A DNA stretch of 64,000 nt, taken from contig NW_005434569.1 of the NCBI RefSeq assembly GCF_000315625.1, positions 71,327 through 135,326 of the forward strand. Reading direction: 5' to 3'. Source of the stretch: Guillardia theta CCMP2712. Taxonomy: Eukaryota; Cryptophyceae; Pyrenomonadales; Geminigeraceae. Shown here one piece after another: positions 1 through 12,220 of this stretch (position 1 is the first letter of the stretch; the number at the start of each line of letters is the position of its first letter). The notes beneath the pieces are model-generated. The model saw only the letters and a program-made list of their open reading frames with translations, made no database searches and had not been told where the DNA came from. A program made the position numbers and the translations under genes.

Positions 1-1949
1 GCGATCAAGTCCAGAAGTTTTTCCTTGAGAATGTCTGTCCTCAACTGGTAAGTTTCCCCTGCTATGTGTGCAAAGCATTCAGCCTCTGCTTGTTCCTCTC
101 CGTTCATGCCTTCATTGACTGGATTGTCTTTCAGCCACCGGAGAAGCAGAGCGACTGCAAGGCCTTCGTGGTGCAGACGCTGCCGAAGGTGAACAGTCGA
201 TCGAGATCCTCTGCCAGTCAGTATTCTTGACGATCAGCATCAGATCTGGGCTGACATCATTGACGATGTTCTTGACCCGGTAAGACTTTGTTGTCCTTGA
301 GAGATTGATGCTGCCGATGTGATATGCCTGCTAGACACTCACTTGCAAGTCGCTACAACTGTGCAAGACGGAGGTAGCTCACTGCCCAACTGTCATCCAA
401 CTTTGTAACTTGTCCCCCGACAGACTAGGGGTTTGCAAGACGTCGTTGAATGCAAACTCTGCCAGCAAGTAAGATCGATAAAATATGTTGTGATATGCAA
501 GAAACTTCGTTCTCAACACGCTGCAGGCGGCCAAGTTCATTGACAAAGAGATTCTTGAGTCACCGGATGTGGAGGCGAAGGTCAGGAATGTACGAATTCT
601 CCTTGTCCTCACTGCTCTGCAGGTCACTGAGAGGCTGAAAAAAGTTTGCGATGATATTCCCAATGCAAACGCCACCGTCATTGCCAAGTGCAGAGTGCGT
701 TTGAGGCAGCGACCTGTGCTGGTCTCACGATTGTTGGTATCAGACGGTCATTGATAGCGAGACGCCGAAGTTTCTTGAGGACCTCGGGAAAGTGATCAGC
801 GACAGGATCTGTATCGAGGTTGTACTTACTGCGCTGTTTCATCCTCTTGATCTGATGTGAGAACAGGCCGAACTCTGCCCGAACGATGTTCTGAAGAGGA
901 AGACCAAGGTCTCAGATCCGCATGTTGCTTGTCCGGTGCTGAATCGCGTGCAGGCAAACCCAGCAGCTTGCAAAGATTGCAAGAAGGTGTTTTCGTGTGA
1001 TCTCATGTCCTGATGTGAACATCTGACTCTGCTTGTCGTCGACAGCTCATCGTCCAGCTTCGCAACGTCATGACGGACTTGAACTCTACCTACTCGCAAG
1101 CCGTCGATGTGAGGTGGCGGCGGGGAGGGTAAGGGTCAGTGATATGGTTGGTGGACAGCAATTCCTCATCGAGCACGTCTGTACCCCACTTCCTCAAGAA
1201 TTCCGCAAGGAATGCCAGGTGTGCGGTCGGGGAGGATACGATCCCCTTGCCTAACTTCCCACCAGGACGTCGTCGATAAGTCTGTCGCCGAGATCTGGGC
1301 GGAAATTCTCACCGATGTTTTGGACGAGACCAAGGTCTGCACAGACCTGAAGCTCTGCGACTCGTCGGTGAGTTGGGCTGGTCGGAGACCCTCGCCTCCT
1401 GACGTGAAGCTCCGCAGTCCTACAAGGGCGTCGTAGAGTGCAGGATCTGCAAGGAGGTGACTTTGAGTTGAGTGTAGCTCGTCGCCTGAGCTCGCCCCCA
1501 GTCGACCAAGTTCATAGACGACAAGATCTTTGAGGACCCCAAGATCCAGGAGAAGGTGCGAGGGAGTCCCAGGGCTCTTCCTGTCTCGTTCTCCCTCCTC
1601 CTCTCTCGTTCTCCCTCCTCCCTCCTCCCAGCTCCCATCCCTTCACCTCTCCCCTCGTCGCTCCTTGCTCGGCCTAACGTCGTTGCGAGCAGGTGGCAAC
1701 GAGGCTGGAGAAGATCTGCAAGAGAATCCCTGACGCCAACCCTGCGATCATCGAAAAGTGCCAGGTGCTCCTGCAGCCCCGGCGTTGCTGTCCTGACATG
1801 CAGCAGACGATGGTGGAGCAGGATACTCCGGACCTCATGGCGGACATCGGGCAGGTGGGGAGGTGGCAGGGAGTCTGCTGGGGTGACTTGTTGGGCAGAG
1901 GATCAGCAACGAGCTCTGTCAGGAGGCGCAGATTTGTCCGGGGAGATGA
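1..1949 (+). CDS. Tandem saposin B-like domain protein (5' end outside window)
   Basis: Many short exons separated by GT-AG introns of roughly 40-100 nt. Exon translations include KFFLENVCPQL, VVECKLCQQ, AAKFIDKEILESPDVEAK, VTERLKKVCDDIPNANATV, ANPAACKDCKK, QFLIEHVCTPLPQEFRKECQ, SYKGVVECRICKE and STKFIDDKIFEDPKIQEK. The recurring CxxC opening, the amphipathic helices with single Cys, and a closing ELCQEAQIC match the six-cysteine saposin B pattern, and at least two to three tandem copies are visible. The last exon reads RISNELCQEAQICPGR and stops at 1947-1949. Saposin-like proteins bind or perturb lipids, usually in lysosomal or secretory compartments. The signal peptide and first domain lie left of the window. 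Converges on the next gene with about 270 bp between stops. The family call is fairly firm; the exact lipid role is unknown. Confidence 0.7.
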
Positions 1950-2223
1950 GGACGAGGGAGGGAGGAGAGGCGCGTGCTCCTGTGGTCCTGGGGGTGAGGA
2001 GCGGAGAGGTAGGAAGAGCTTTGAACGTATGGAGCTGGGAGGGAGACTGCTGTTTTCCAAGTTTTTTATGCCTGTCGGCAGTGCAATCCCGCTAGATTCT
2101 GCTGATGCTGTCACTTCTCCCTCCTCCTCCTCCTCCCCCCCCCCGTTGCTCCTTCTCCCTTCTCATGCGGCTCCTTCCTTACAGCACAACCCCTCCCTCC
2201 CTCCCTCCCTCCCTCTCTCTCCT

Positions 2224-5200
2224 TCACCTTGGTTGAGATTGTCCTAGCGAGCCATACTCGGCTCCTCCCCTGCCATCAAGTCTCAGGAGCGAGTCCTGCT
2301 AGTTGTCTGGTGGTGACCTCGTGTGGATGAAAGAAGAGGAGCTGTCGTCGATGTCTGCCAGCACGTTCACTCCTCCTCCTCCTCCTCATCCTCATCCTCC
2401 TCTCCCCGCCCCCCCTACTCTGTCTCCTCCTCTTCCTGCTCTTCTCCTCCTCTGACTCCTCCTTCCCTCCCCTCCTCCTCCTTCCCTCCCCTCCTTCTCC
2501 TGTCTCCTCCTCCTCCTCCTCCTCCTCCTCCTCCTCCGGCCTCCCAATCACCTTCGCCGTAGTCTCCTATTACATCCTCCGCGCCCCCGGAATCTGCTGA
2601 GGTATCAAGGCAAGGCAAGGGGACAGGGGAACAGTAGAGGGCGAGAGTGAGCGGCGGGGAGGAGAAAGGGGAGAGGAGCGATAGGAGGAGCAACAGAGGA
2701 AGAGGTAGGAGGGGTAGGGGAGGACTTGAACTTACTTGTGCCTGCTCGGTAGGACGCGAGCGGCCAGCTGGTCACCAACAAGCGAAACGATCTGCACGGG
2801 AGCTCAGACAAGGAGGATAGTGAGTGAGATGAGTGATTGCACGACTGAATGAATTGAAAAATGAAACATAACGATGATGAGGAAGGAGGAGGAGGAGGAG
2901 GAGGAGGAGGAATGGGGGGCGGGGGGGGGGAGGGGGGACAAGGAGGAGAAGGGGGGGGAGAAGAAGAAGGAGGAAGGGCAAGGAGGAGAAGAAGGAGGAG
3001 GAGGAGGGGAGGAGGGGAGGGAGGGGGGGGTGGGGTTGTAGGAGGAGAACCTTGAACATGGCAAGGGCGATAGCGATCGTGATCATGAGGGCTGCTCGCA
3101 ACGTCAGCCTGCTTCCTCCTCCTCTCCTCAAGTCACCAGAGAAACTTCTCCTGCCCAGCGCTCCTTCCTGCAATCAGTCGTCACACGCAGCAACAGCAGC
3201 AGCAGCAGCAGCAAGCGACTCCTTGCCTGCGTCCAGACCAACTTGATCCCTCGCCTGCAGTCAGGTCATCATTCCCATTTGTAGTGCTGCATCTCCTATC
3301 CTCCTCCTCCTCTTCCTCCCTCCTCCTCTTCTTCTCCATCCCTCCCTCCTCCTGTTTCTTCTTCTCGTTCCCTAACTGTCTGTTCCCTCCTACCTCGTCA
3401 TGCTATCTGCTCTCACTGCCTTCTTCTCCTCATGAACTTCACTGCTGCTGCTCCTCTTGCTCCTCCTGCTTCTTCAATCCTCTCCTCCCTCTACTTCTCG
3501 CTTCCACTTCTGCCTATCGTTGACCTTGTCAGCATCATGCGCTCCTCGACGTCCACCGGAGAAGTCCAAGCGACTCCAAGATGCACCTGAGGGAAAAGAC
3601 GTGAGGACGGAGGGAGGGGGGAGGGAGGCGGGGGAGGGGGGAGAGCACGTCAGAGAGTTTACGAGGGTGGAGGTGAGCTCGGAGGAAGGGGTTGAAGGGA
3701 GCTGGCAAGGAGGAGAGGAGGGAGGTGGGGTGGAAGGGATGAGGGGATCTCTAGGAGAGGAGGGAGGTGGGGTGGAAGGGATGGGAGGATCTCTAGGAGA
3801 GGAGGGAGGTGGGGTGGAAGGGATGAGGGGATCTCTAGGAGAGGAGGGAGGTGGGGTGGAAGGGATGGGAGGATCTCTAGGAGTGGAGGGAGGTGGGGTG
3901 GAAGGGATGGGAGGATCTCACGGGCTCGTAGATCGCCTCTACGCCATCTCCGTGCACAAACTCGTACTCGTAGCGGATATGCGAGGCTGGAGCGAGAAAC
4001 TGAGGAAGCGAGTGAGACCGGCGGGCTATGGAAGCGCGAGGCGAGGAAGCGACGGGGGATGAGGAGGAGGGAGAGAAGAAAGAGCGTGGATGGGAAGAGC
4101 AAGAAAGTGAAGAAGAGAATGAGAAGAACTGAATCAAGATTGTTCTTGAGGAGAACAAGGGAGGAAGAGAGGGGAGATTTGAAGAGGGGGGGGGAGAAGA
4201 AAAGGAGTAGGAGAGAGAAGGGAGGAAGGAGGAAGATAGGAGAGGGAGGAAGGAGGAAGATAGGAAAGGGAGGGAGGAGGAGGAAAGAGGAGGGAGGAGC
4301 AGCATGCCGTGTAGTCGTTGAAGTAGCGGATGTGACAGTAGATGGTCGTTCCTGTCTCTCGGATGGGTCGAATGTGCCCAGGAAGCACGTGATCCAAATC
4401 GACTCCTGCAGGGGGTCAGAAGACCTCTGCTCCCGCTCCTGCCCCTGCCCCTGATCCTGCCCCTGCCCCTGCCCCTGCCCCTGATCCTCTCCCCCCTTCT
4501 CATGCTGCTGCTGCTGCTGCTGCTGCTGCCCCCCTCGCTTCCTTTCTTCTTCCTCCTGCTCCTGCTCCTCCCTTGCTCCTGCTTGCTGACCTGCAGCATC
4601 CAGAATCTCTGCGACGGTGAACTTGTCGTCCTGCACAAACGAGAGAATAGAATAGAGTGAAACGAAGTCCGAGAACAGAGAAATCTGAGTGAGGAGTGGT
4701 AGAGGAAGGGTGAGGAATAGGAGGAAAACAAAGTGGAAAATGCAGGAAAGGAAGGAGAGAGGAAGGGAGAGAAAGGAGAGAGGAAGAGGAAAGGAGAAGA
4801 GAGTAGAGGAGGAAGGGAAAGGAGAGGAACTAAAACGACAGGAGCTGACTGTGAGCGAGAGGATACTAACTTGCGAGTTGGCCGGGAAATCTTTCACGGT
4901 CGTGATACCTCCAAAGGCTCCTACACAAGAGCTTGAGAGGCTGTCCCGACAACCTCCTCCTCTTACCTCGCTTCGTCTTCACCAGCCTGCCCTGCATGTG
5001 CTTCGAATCGCCTGTGCTGCTTGTCACGATCACCCAAGAGGGCAGGACTTTGACTGCTCACCGACGAATCGTTTGTCCCGCGATTGGAAGAAGAACGTTG
5101 GAGCCTACAGTGTAGGAAAGAATCAGCATCAACTTCCTCCCATCCCCTTCAGAACCCTCCCTTCCTCCTCAAGACCCCTCCCCGCCCTCCTCTCTTCCTC

Positions 5201-6195
5201 CTCGCTTCCTTGCTTTCTCACTTTCACTTCCCCCCCCACTCCCCTCCCCTCCCCTCCCCTCCCCTCCCCTCCCCTCCCCTCCCTCCCCTCACTCCTTCCA
5301 TCATCGCAGTCATACAAGTGACTGAAAGGGCCTCCGCACCTGGACGGCATGGTACAGCTTGAGTTGGAAGTGTTGGATGCCCGCGACAAGATAATCATCC
5401 CACAAAACCGTCTGCAATAAAACGATTACAGCTTCAATCCCTCCTGCTCCTGCTCCTTCCCCTGCCCCTGCTCCATGCCCCTGCTCTTGCTCCCCCCACC
5501 TGAAACGGTGAAGCAAAGGGACATCTCGTGGCGTTGCGATGGCAGACCTGCAAGGTCGATCAAGTCTCTTTCTCCTCCTTCTCATTGTCCTCTCACCCTC
5601 TCCTGCCTCGCCTCCCGCACGTACGTTGTGATCAGCGGCTGCCAGTTCACGTCAACAGCCTGCTGTACTTCCTCCCCATACCTCGCGCGTGTCTGTGTTG
5701 GGATATCTGACATCGTGAGCGTCGCAAAGGCGACACTGAGGCACAAGGAAATTTAGTATGCTCTGCGTCCTCGCCTTGAAGAACAACCTTCATATCTTTG
5801 CAGTATTCTTCCTCTGCTATGTTGATTTGCTGGCATCCTGTTAGTTATCACATTTCTGTCGTCTCTGCTCTTACTGGCGTAGACCCCACCAGTTCTTGTT
5901 TCACATACCCCACAACCGGCTCGTACTCCAAGTAAGCCTACAATATACACGTCAGTCAGCTCGGCTAGGGTCAGCCCTCCTAGCCACCTTCTCAAGTCCA
6001 AGTTTCCATATGACGATGTAGCCGAGGATCAAGAAGTAGCATGCGTTGGAAAGGATCGTCAACCAGCGGTCGTTCACTTTGACAGTCTTTGCCATCCTGC
6101 CCCAGTATAAGTATGCTCATGGAAACCGACAAGATTGAAAGTACAGCACACCTGTAAGAGAACAGTCCATCAAGGACTCCCTCTGATTTTGACAT
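2224..6195 (-). CDS. P2X-like ligand-gated cation channel, about 17 exons
   Basis: Reconstructed from short minus-strand exons. Exon 1 (ATG at 6195) encodes MSKSEGVLDGLFSYR. Exon 2 (from 6096) has a TVKVNDR motif followed by a membrane span (CYFLILGYIVIWK), then EK-AYLEYEPVVGYVKQELVG. This resembles P2X TM1 and the conserved K-G-Y...V..V..K..G stretch. Later exons: VCHRNATRCPFASPFQ (Cys-rich with an N-glycosylation site), a GIQHFQLKLYHAVQ segment, APTFFFQSRDKRFV, DDKFTVAEILDAAG (compare P2X ...IV..AG), GTTIYCHIRYFNDYT, HIRYEYEFVHGDGVEAIYEP, and VEERMMLTR then RGIKLVWTQARS, which matches P2X R-L-K-x-GIRF. A second span follows (ALMITIAIALAMF near 3080), then a basic tail ending SLGQSQPR, stop at 2224-2226. 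P2X channels are trimeric ATP-gated cation channels with two spans. The NFR ATP-binding motif is not obvious, so the ligand is uncertain. The exon near 4300 lacks a clear GT donor. Introns are full of pyrimidine-rich repeats. Confidence 0.6.
3721..3918. repeat. 42-bp minisatellite, about 4.7 copies
   Basis: Units starting GGAGGTGGGGTGGAAGGGAT begin at 3721, 3763, 3805, 3847 and 3889; alternating units differ by GAGGGG versus GGGAGG. It lies within an intron of the P2X-like gene, so it is pyrimidine-rich on the transcribed strand, upstream of a 3' splice site. Confidence 0.9.
5239..5290. repeat. (CCCCT)n microsatellite
   Basis: About nine CCCCT units on the plus strand, purine-rich on the sense strand of the minus gene. 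Sits in an intron of the P2X-like gene between the exons near 5330-5413 and 5050-5110. Confidence 0.9.
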
Positions 6196-6984
6196 TGTAT
6201 CAGCTCTTTCGCCGAAATTCCGCCTGCAATCATCGATTTTTTGAGATCCCGAGAGCGCTCGATGTTTGTTCTACGATCCCACAACTTTCACTCTCCCTTC
6301 ACTGTACCGAGCTTACATTCTCACTGATATCTTGCTTCTCCCAGCTCTTTGCTACATCTCTAAGGGCCAGGTTATGCTCTTTCTCAGCTCATTCTGCTCC
6401 TCCCTCCTCCCTCCTCCCTCCTCCCCTCCTCCCTCCTCCATCCCGCTCCGCTTTCGCTTTCGTCATTCGATCCATACCAAAAAAAAGACAACAAATTCAA
6501 AAAAAGAGTAAAAAGAATCTTGTAAAAGGGAATTCTTCCGATTCCCTCGTTCCTGTCAACATCATAATTCCCCGAATTAATCGATTATCGCAGGATGATC
6601 ATGAGGTGGCAAGCAATGCGGTAGCACGACCAACAACCTGTCGACCTGCTGTTACCTCACACCCTCCTCCTCCTCCTCCTCCTCCTCCTCCTCCTCCTCC
6701 TCCTCCTCCTCCTCCTCCTCCTCGCACTCCCTCCTCCTCCTCCGTTGGTTCCTCATCACTCGTCACCTGACCTCTTCTCCTCTCTTGGCTGCTCGTTCTC
6801 CACTCTCTCTCTCCCCTTTCTCTGTTTCTTCTTGTCGCGGCAGCTGTGCTTCAGGATCGATCAAGCTGATTCGTCATTCAATGTTTGCATTTTGATCCAC
6901 AAACAGCACCTGGGATTCTTCTAAAGCACCATCCCTTCATTCATTTCTCCACGCACTCGTAAAGTTCTACTCCCACATCATAAG
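6196..6984. other. Intergenic region between divergent genes, with a (CCT)n tract
   Basis: Lies between the divergently oriented P2X-like gene and the gene starting at 6985, so it should hold both promoters. It contains pyrimidine-rich runs, including an unbroken (CTC) tract of about 21 units at 6661-6723. No coding exon recognised; open frames here are low-complexity. Confidence 0.6.
6661..6723. repeat. (CTC)n trinucleotide repeat
   Basis: Continuous CTC/CCT units, about 21 copies, upstream of the membrane protein gene. Confidence 0.95.
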
Positions 6985-9156
6985 ATGGCAGAAGCTGTTT
7001 TTCCAACCTGCAGACTTCTGTTCCTGGCCTTGATCGTTCAGCTGGCGAGCAGCATGGACACACCACTGGACGGAGTTCCTCTGCCGAGGTGAGGGCTTAT
7101 CCAACTCGTCTGCTGATTCTCAGCCTCCCATGATCGCGTCCTGCAGGTCCGTCACGCAAATGGAGAGCAAGCTCGGGGTGAGCGACAACATGCTCCCTGG
7201 AGGGAAGAGGAGCGTCGACAAGGGACAGTTCGCTCTGAGCTCCTACGATCAAGAGATCCTCGCTAAGGGGCCCCCGCAGCAGGGCTCCGGTCCTCCTCCC
7301 GACCAGCCGACCCAACCTGCTGCCCCTTCACCGTCCTACTCGCCCATGGGCTCCTACAGCCAGGGGTCCTATCAGAGTCCTTATGCTGCCTATCCCAACA
7401 CTTATGGTAGTGGCACTGCCGCTAGCACGCAGAGCCCTGGCTACTCCTACTACCAACCCCAGCAGTACTCGCCCTATCAAGCCTCCCCCTATCAAGCATC
7501 GTACCAGTCGCAGCCGGTGTACCAGCAGCAATACAGTCAGGTCTGCTCATGCTTCCCTGACTTGCATGCGAAGTTCACTCGTCTCTGTCCTCCTGCAGTA
7601 TCCTCAGCAATCTGCATACCCAACAGGCAGCTCCTACTACGATTACTCTCAAGTCCACGGACGGCTCGGGGGAGCCAACAGCATGAGTAAGGGTAGTAGG
7701 GTGAAGTCCTTGCTCTGACTCCGCGTCTTAGTTGCGTCTGCTGCCGCCTACACAGACCCTACGCAAGGGAGTCAGAGTTCGCAGGGCCGGCAGTACTCCA
7801 AGTTCGGATGGCACCCGACACTCGAGCGAATTATGGGGGTCCCTAAGAATCAGGTAAGGGCTGTAATAATGAGGTAAGATATACACCTTACCCACGTCCT
7901 CTCCTTCAGAGAACCACTGGACCACGACTTGCACTACATGGGCAGGTAGGAGCGCTGATTACTGCGCCGTGCTCGTGGTCTTGACTTGCTGGATCAAGCT
8001 CTCCAAGATGGAATCCATGGCCAAGCCCAACCTCAAGCCAGAGTCCCCGAGGTCTCTTGTGCTCCTCCCGCCCATCTTTCTGATTTGACTTGTCCTCTCA
8101 GTGTCGATCCTACACAAAGCAACGTTGCTGCTGAGAAACTCAAGAAGGTACCATGTCCTGCTCATATTTCCGTCTTCCCGTTGGGCGATGGAATAGCTCA
8201 CTCACATTCTTATTTCTTCAGGCTCAGGAACTTCTACGAAAGAGCGTCAGTCTCGGGCTGCAGGCACTCTTTGTGATGATCTGCATGTCTCGTACTCACA
8301 GCCAACTTTCTAGATTGGGACGAACAAGAAAGACGAGGATAAGCAGCTCAAGAAAGATCCTTGCACAACCTTGCGTTGCGAGCGAACTCTGACTCACGGA
8401 GGTACTGTGGTGCTGCAAACTCTTGCGAGTTCTCACTGGAATATCTGGCAGGACGCACTGATGGGGTATTGGTGAACCAGGTGATGCGAGTGTCATCTCT
8501 ATGCATGTTCCTTACTTGTTGCCAGAATCGACAAGGTCGGCAGATTTCTAGCCAAGAGGCACTCGCGCACACGACCAAAAAGCACATGGCCAGCATGCAT
8601 GCGGCGCTCAAGGTGATGCTTACTGCTAGGGAATGGGTTGGGGAGGGAAGGAGGAGGAAGAAAAGCAGGGGTTCAGCGGCTGTCTAACCCATTCTAGGCC
8701 AACTTGAGAGCTCAAGATTCTGATTCACAATCCAACTATGGGGACTCAGTGCATGCAGCGGCGATCAAGTCTCGAGCACGGAAGGTGGGTGAGTTTGACA
8801 CGGCAGTGCTGCTGAAGATGGAGCAGGCGATCAACTACAAGGCTTGGCAGCTGCACGAGGGCTCATCGCTGCCAGGGACAGAGGGAGCAGAGGCTGGGTG
8901 AGCATTTGACGTTCCTGCCGCATGTTGACCTGCCCCAGCAGCGGGACAGCAGATGTGAAGAAGGTTGGACCCGAGAGCTCCATCGTCATGGCGGTTCTGA
9001 TGCTCATTTTCATCGGTGGGACTCTCATCCTTGCTCGGGATTTTTCACTCATCTTCAACCTCAGGGGTTGTGGGGATGGCCGGCGTTGTCGCTTGGGTGC
9101 ATGCGCGCAGAGAGAAGAAGAGACATGCCCTGCAAGCGCTCAAGGGCTTCGCTTAG
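6985..9156 (+). CDS. Signal peptide, Y/Q/P/S-rich, single-pass membrane protein
   Basis: ATG at 6985 opens MAEAVFPTCRLLFLALIVQLASS, a typical signal peptide. Exon 2 follows after an intron ending CTGCAG at 7146 and carries a Tyr/Gln/Pro/Ser-rich low-complexity stretch (for example YQPQQYSPYQASPYQ), continued by YPQQSAYPTGSSYYDYSQ near 7600-7650. Several small helical, Lys/Gln-rich exons follow (AQELLRKSVSLGLQ, a segment ending KKHMASMHAALK, SVHAAAIKSRARK). Removing a 49-nt intron near 9020 joins SSIVMAVLMLIFI to GVVGMAGVVAWVHARR, one clean C-terminal membrane span with a short basic cytoplasmic tail, stop at 9154-9156. No family recognised. The exon borders between 7930 and 8060 are uncertain. 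A type I surface protein is the simplest reading. Confidence 0.6.
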
Positions 9157-9255
9157 ATCAATCAGTTTAATCTCATCGTAGGGTGTGAGTATACAAGTTA
9201 GTAGCTCAGGTAGCCTGCTAGTGAACAGATAATCGTTGAAGCTTCGCGCATAGCT

Positions 9256-10158
9256 CTACATCACTGGCAGAGGAAGCGAAGCCTTGTCCAGGTCTAGGAA
9301 GTAGTCGTGGTTCATCGCCGTCTTGGCTGAACATCTCTTGGAGGGCTCGTAGACAAGCGTCTGAGAGAGGAGATCCAAGGCTGAAGGCTCCATGCTAGTC
9401 AGAATCTCCTTGAGGGACTTACCTGCCCACTGGGGAAAGGTCGGCTTGTAGTCCGGCAACTGTGTCACGCCAGGCCAGGTCTCTTCCGTGGGGGTGCCGA
9501 GGGCACGGAAGATGCGGAAGAGCTCGTCGATCTCAGAGTCTCCTGCAAAGATGGGACGACGAGAGACCATCTCAGCAAAGATGCAGCCGATGGACCAGAT
9601 GTCGACGGGAGTCGAGTAGTGCTTGGATCCAAGGAGGATCTCCGGTGCTCGATACCAGAGGGTCACCACCTCATGAGTGTAGGTCCTGACAGGGATGCCG
9701 AAGGCGCGGGCGAGACCGAAGTCAGCGAGCTTGAGGGTTCCGTTCCTGTCGATGAGGAGGTTCTGAGGCTTGAGATCGCGGTGCAAGACGCGGTGAGCAT
9801 GGCAGAAGGAGATGCCTTGCAACATCTGATACATGTAGGACTTCACCATGTGCCCCGGCATGCCTCCGTTGGCGTTGAAGCCATCCATGTGTTTCTTGAG
9901 GTCGTTGTCGAGGAACTCGAAGACGAGATGCAGCTTGTTCTCGCTGTGGATGACATCCTTCAGGTTCACGATATTGGGATGTTGGAGCTCCTTGAGCAAG
10001 GAGATCTCTCTGATCGCTGTGGATGGGACACCTTCATCCTCGGCATCCAGACGAATCTTCTTGAGGGCCACGATGGCCTGTGTCGACTTTTCCTTGGCCT
10101 TGTAGACGACTCCGTACGTACCTTCCCCGACCTTCTCGAGCTTGATGTACTTGTCCAT
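9256..10158 (-). CDS. Cyclin-dependent kinase, CDK1/CDC2 type
   Basis: A single uninterrupted 300-aa frame starting [20 protein letters not shown]. All hallmarks of a PSTAIRE-type CDK are present: the glycine-rich loop GEGTYG with T/Y equivalents of the inhibitory T14/Y15, the ALKKI lysine, an intact PSTAIRE helix, catalytic [18 protein letters not shown], the T-loop [17 protein letters not shown], and [20 protein letters not shown]. It phosphorylates cell-cycle targets when bound to cyclin, in the nucleus and cytoplasm. Its length equals that of animal and yeast CDK1. The frame stays open upstream of this Met, but a CAG acceptor just before GTCAGCATG suggests a 5'-UTR intron, so I start at MDKYIK. 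The lack of coding introns is notable beside its intron-rich neighbours. Confidence 0.95.
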   Translation of the reverse strand: MDKYIKLEKVGEGTYGVVYKAKEKSTQAIVALKKIRLDAEDEGVPSTAIREISLLKELQHPNIVNLKDVIHSENKLHLVFEFLDNDLKKHMDGFNANGGMPGHMVKSYMYQMLQGISFCHAHRVLHRDLKPQNLLIDRNGTLKLADFGLARAFGIPVRTYTHEVVTLWYRAPEILLGSKHYSTPVDIWSIGCIFAEMVSRRPIFAGDSEIDELFRIFRALGTPTEETWPGVTQLPDYKPTFPQWAGKSLKEILTSMEPSALDLLSQTLVYEPSKRCSAKTAMNHDYFLDLDKASLPLPVM

Positions 10159-11311
10159 GCTGACCTGGCAAAGAAGGTGAGGGAGAGATTCCAGTTTATG
10201 AGGATGTTCAAAGCAATCAGCGACACGAGTCATTCAATAATGTCACACAGCATATCAATCAAGGGTCATTTGTTCAATGTGATGAAACAACATCACTGTC
10301 TAGCATGGAGAGCATTAACATGCATTTCAGTGTGAAACTATAAGGCAATGCGTTTGATATCGCAGTCGACAATTTAGCTATGTCATCCCTCTCATGCAGG
10401 CCTCTCAGTAGTCAAAGGCAAGCAAGCAGACTAGTGATCGGGGTAAACAATGTGACACTGAAAAGAATCATGGACAACAGGAGGATGTTCAGTATAGTCA
10501 TGGCATCAACTGCCTGCAAATTTCAGAAGGATAAAGAATAGAAATATGGCACGACGATGCTAACTGGGTCCACGAGAAATGCTCCCTAAGGTTACAAAGT
10601 GAACGCCGAGTGGATCCAAATGAACGAAAATGCTACGAGGAGTCTAAGAAGAGGGTGTGGATGGAGAGAAAAAGGCATACGAGAAAATAATGGAAAAAAA
10701 GATATGTAGCAAAAAGAAAATGAAAGTTCAAAGAGTACGTGGAGGACAAGAGCCGCAAGAGCAGCAGGAGAGAAAAATGTAGAAATAGGGTAAGAGCGAG
10801 AACGATCAGCAGCATCTGATCAAGATGTAACAGGACCAAGAGCAAGGAGGGAAAAGAGGAGCAGTACTTGGATGAACAAGTACAGCACAAGCAAGAGAAG
10901 GGGCAGGAGAAGGGGCAGGAAGGCGGCGATGGGACGGTGGGAGGTGTCGTTGAATGCATGCGGCGGGTGTGGCGTAAGGCGGGAGTTCGAATCGACTAGA
11001 CAGACCACCCCACCCCTTCTCCAATGGCACTTTCCTCAATTCACATTGGAGAGGAGGACAGGGGTAGTACAATTAACGTTAGTGGGTAGCTGGCACAAAT
11101 ATGAATTTGAGAAAGCTACCAGAAATGGGGGTAATAGTACAAAGTACAAAAAGCGGGGGAAATAACAGTACTGTACTTGGTACCATATTATATATTAATT
11201 ACTGAAAAATGCTATATGATGTATTCATATGTGAACAAATTTCGAATGCGGTACGAACAAAGTGTTCGTACAAGCTTTTTCTCTGGCTGTAATTAAAATT
11301 GTTCATTGTAA

Positions 11312-11830
11312 GCACCCGCCGCCGGCCGGCGGCGCCGGGCCGCCGGGCCGGGCCCGGGGGCGGGGGGCCCACGGTGGCACTGTACTCACCGTACTGCCAG
11401 TCACGAACTTCGGAACTGCCAGTGTGGACTCAGCAACCCGGTTGATGAACGCCGGTGACAGTGAGCTTTTGTGGCGCCGTGAAGTCACGAACGAGTCCCG
11501 CTGAGCGGAGTTCAGTGAACGGTTCAGTTCAACCGTTTGGCGGTCCGAGTCGCCGGGACGGAGTCCGGGACCCAGACTCCGGGAGGCTCCGAGTCGACGG
11601 CGAGTCCCGCGCGGCCGCCGTCCGAGGCTGGCACCGCCGCTCACTGTCCGGCGACTCCCCGGTCGCCGGGACGGGCCCCGGCCCGGGCCAGTCCGTGGCA
11701 GCTGAGCGCCCGGGGCTCGGAGGGCCGGACCGGCCTGCCGGGGCCCGGCACTGGCAAAAAGGCCGCCGAGCTGTGGCACCGGCGTCAGGGGCCGCGACTG
11801 TCCGGGGATATTCCGGTCTGGTACGTGCTC
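11312..11830. repeat. GC-rich island
   Basis: Starts abruptly after AT-rich DNA with CCGCCGGCCGGCGGCGCCGG. It is packed with CCGG/GGCC palindromes and short motifs such as CAGTGAACGGTTCAGTTCAA. Composition is unlike the coding neighbours. Similar islands occur at about 34330-34800 and 56655-56800, which suggests a dispersed element family; no coding capacity recognised. Confidence 0.5.
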
Positions 11831-12220
11831 GAAGCGTTGTGTTTTAAAAAAAAGGTCGCAGAGACCACCCTCAATTCGAATGACCGTTCCCTTCAAGTAC
11901 CCCACTTTTGGAGAACAAATTAGTGGGTAGTAACACTCATCAAAATTGAGGGGTGGGTATGTCCACCCCCTTGACTTCCCTATGGCTAGATCGAGCCCCC
12001 TGCAATTGCAACCCTCCCTCCCACCCACCCACCAAAAATGCGATGATCTGACCCTATCTCACCAAGTACCCCCTTATAACCCTACATTTACATGGTACAG
12101 AAGGGGTACACACATGATTTTGGGTACCCCTACCCCTATATGCATCTGACGAGTGGCCAGAGTGGGAAGTACGAGAAAGAGCTGCTGCGAGAAGAGGGAC
12201 ACAAGGAGGACAAGGAGAGA

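Noticed and set aside
2276-3064. Long poly-Ser, poly-Pro, poly-Glu and poly-Gly open frames
   Set aside because: They are translations of intronic simple repeats within the P2X-like gene and switch strand and frame freely.
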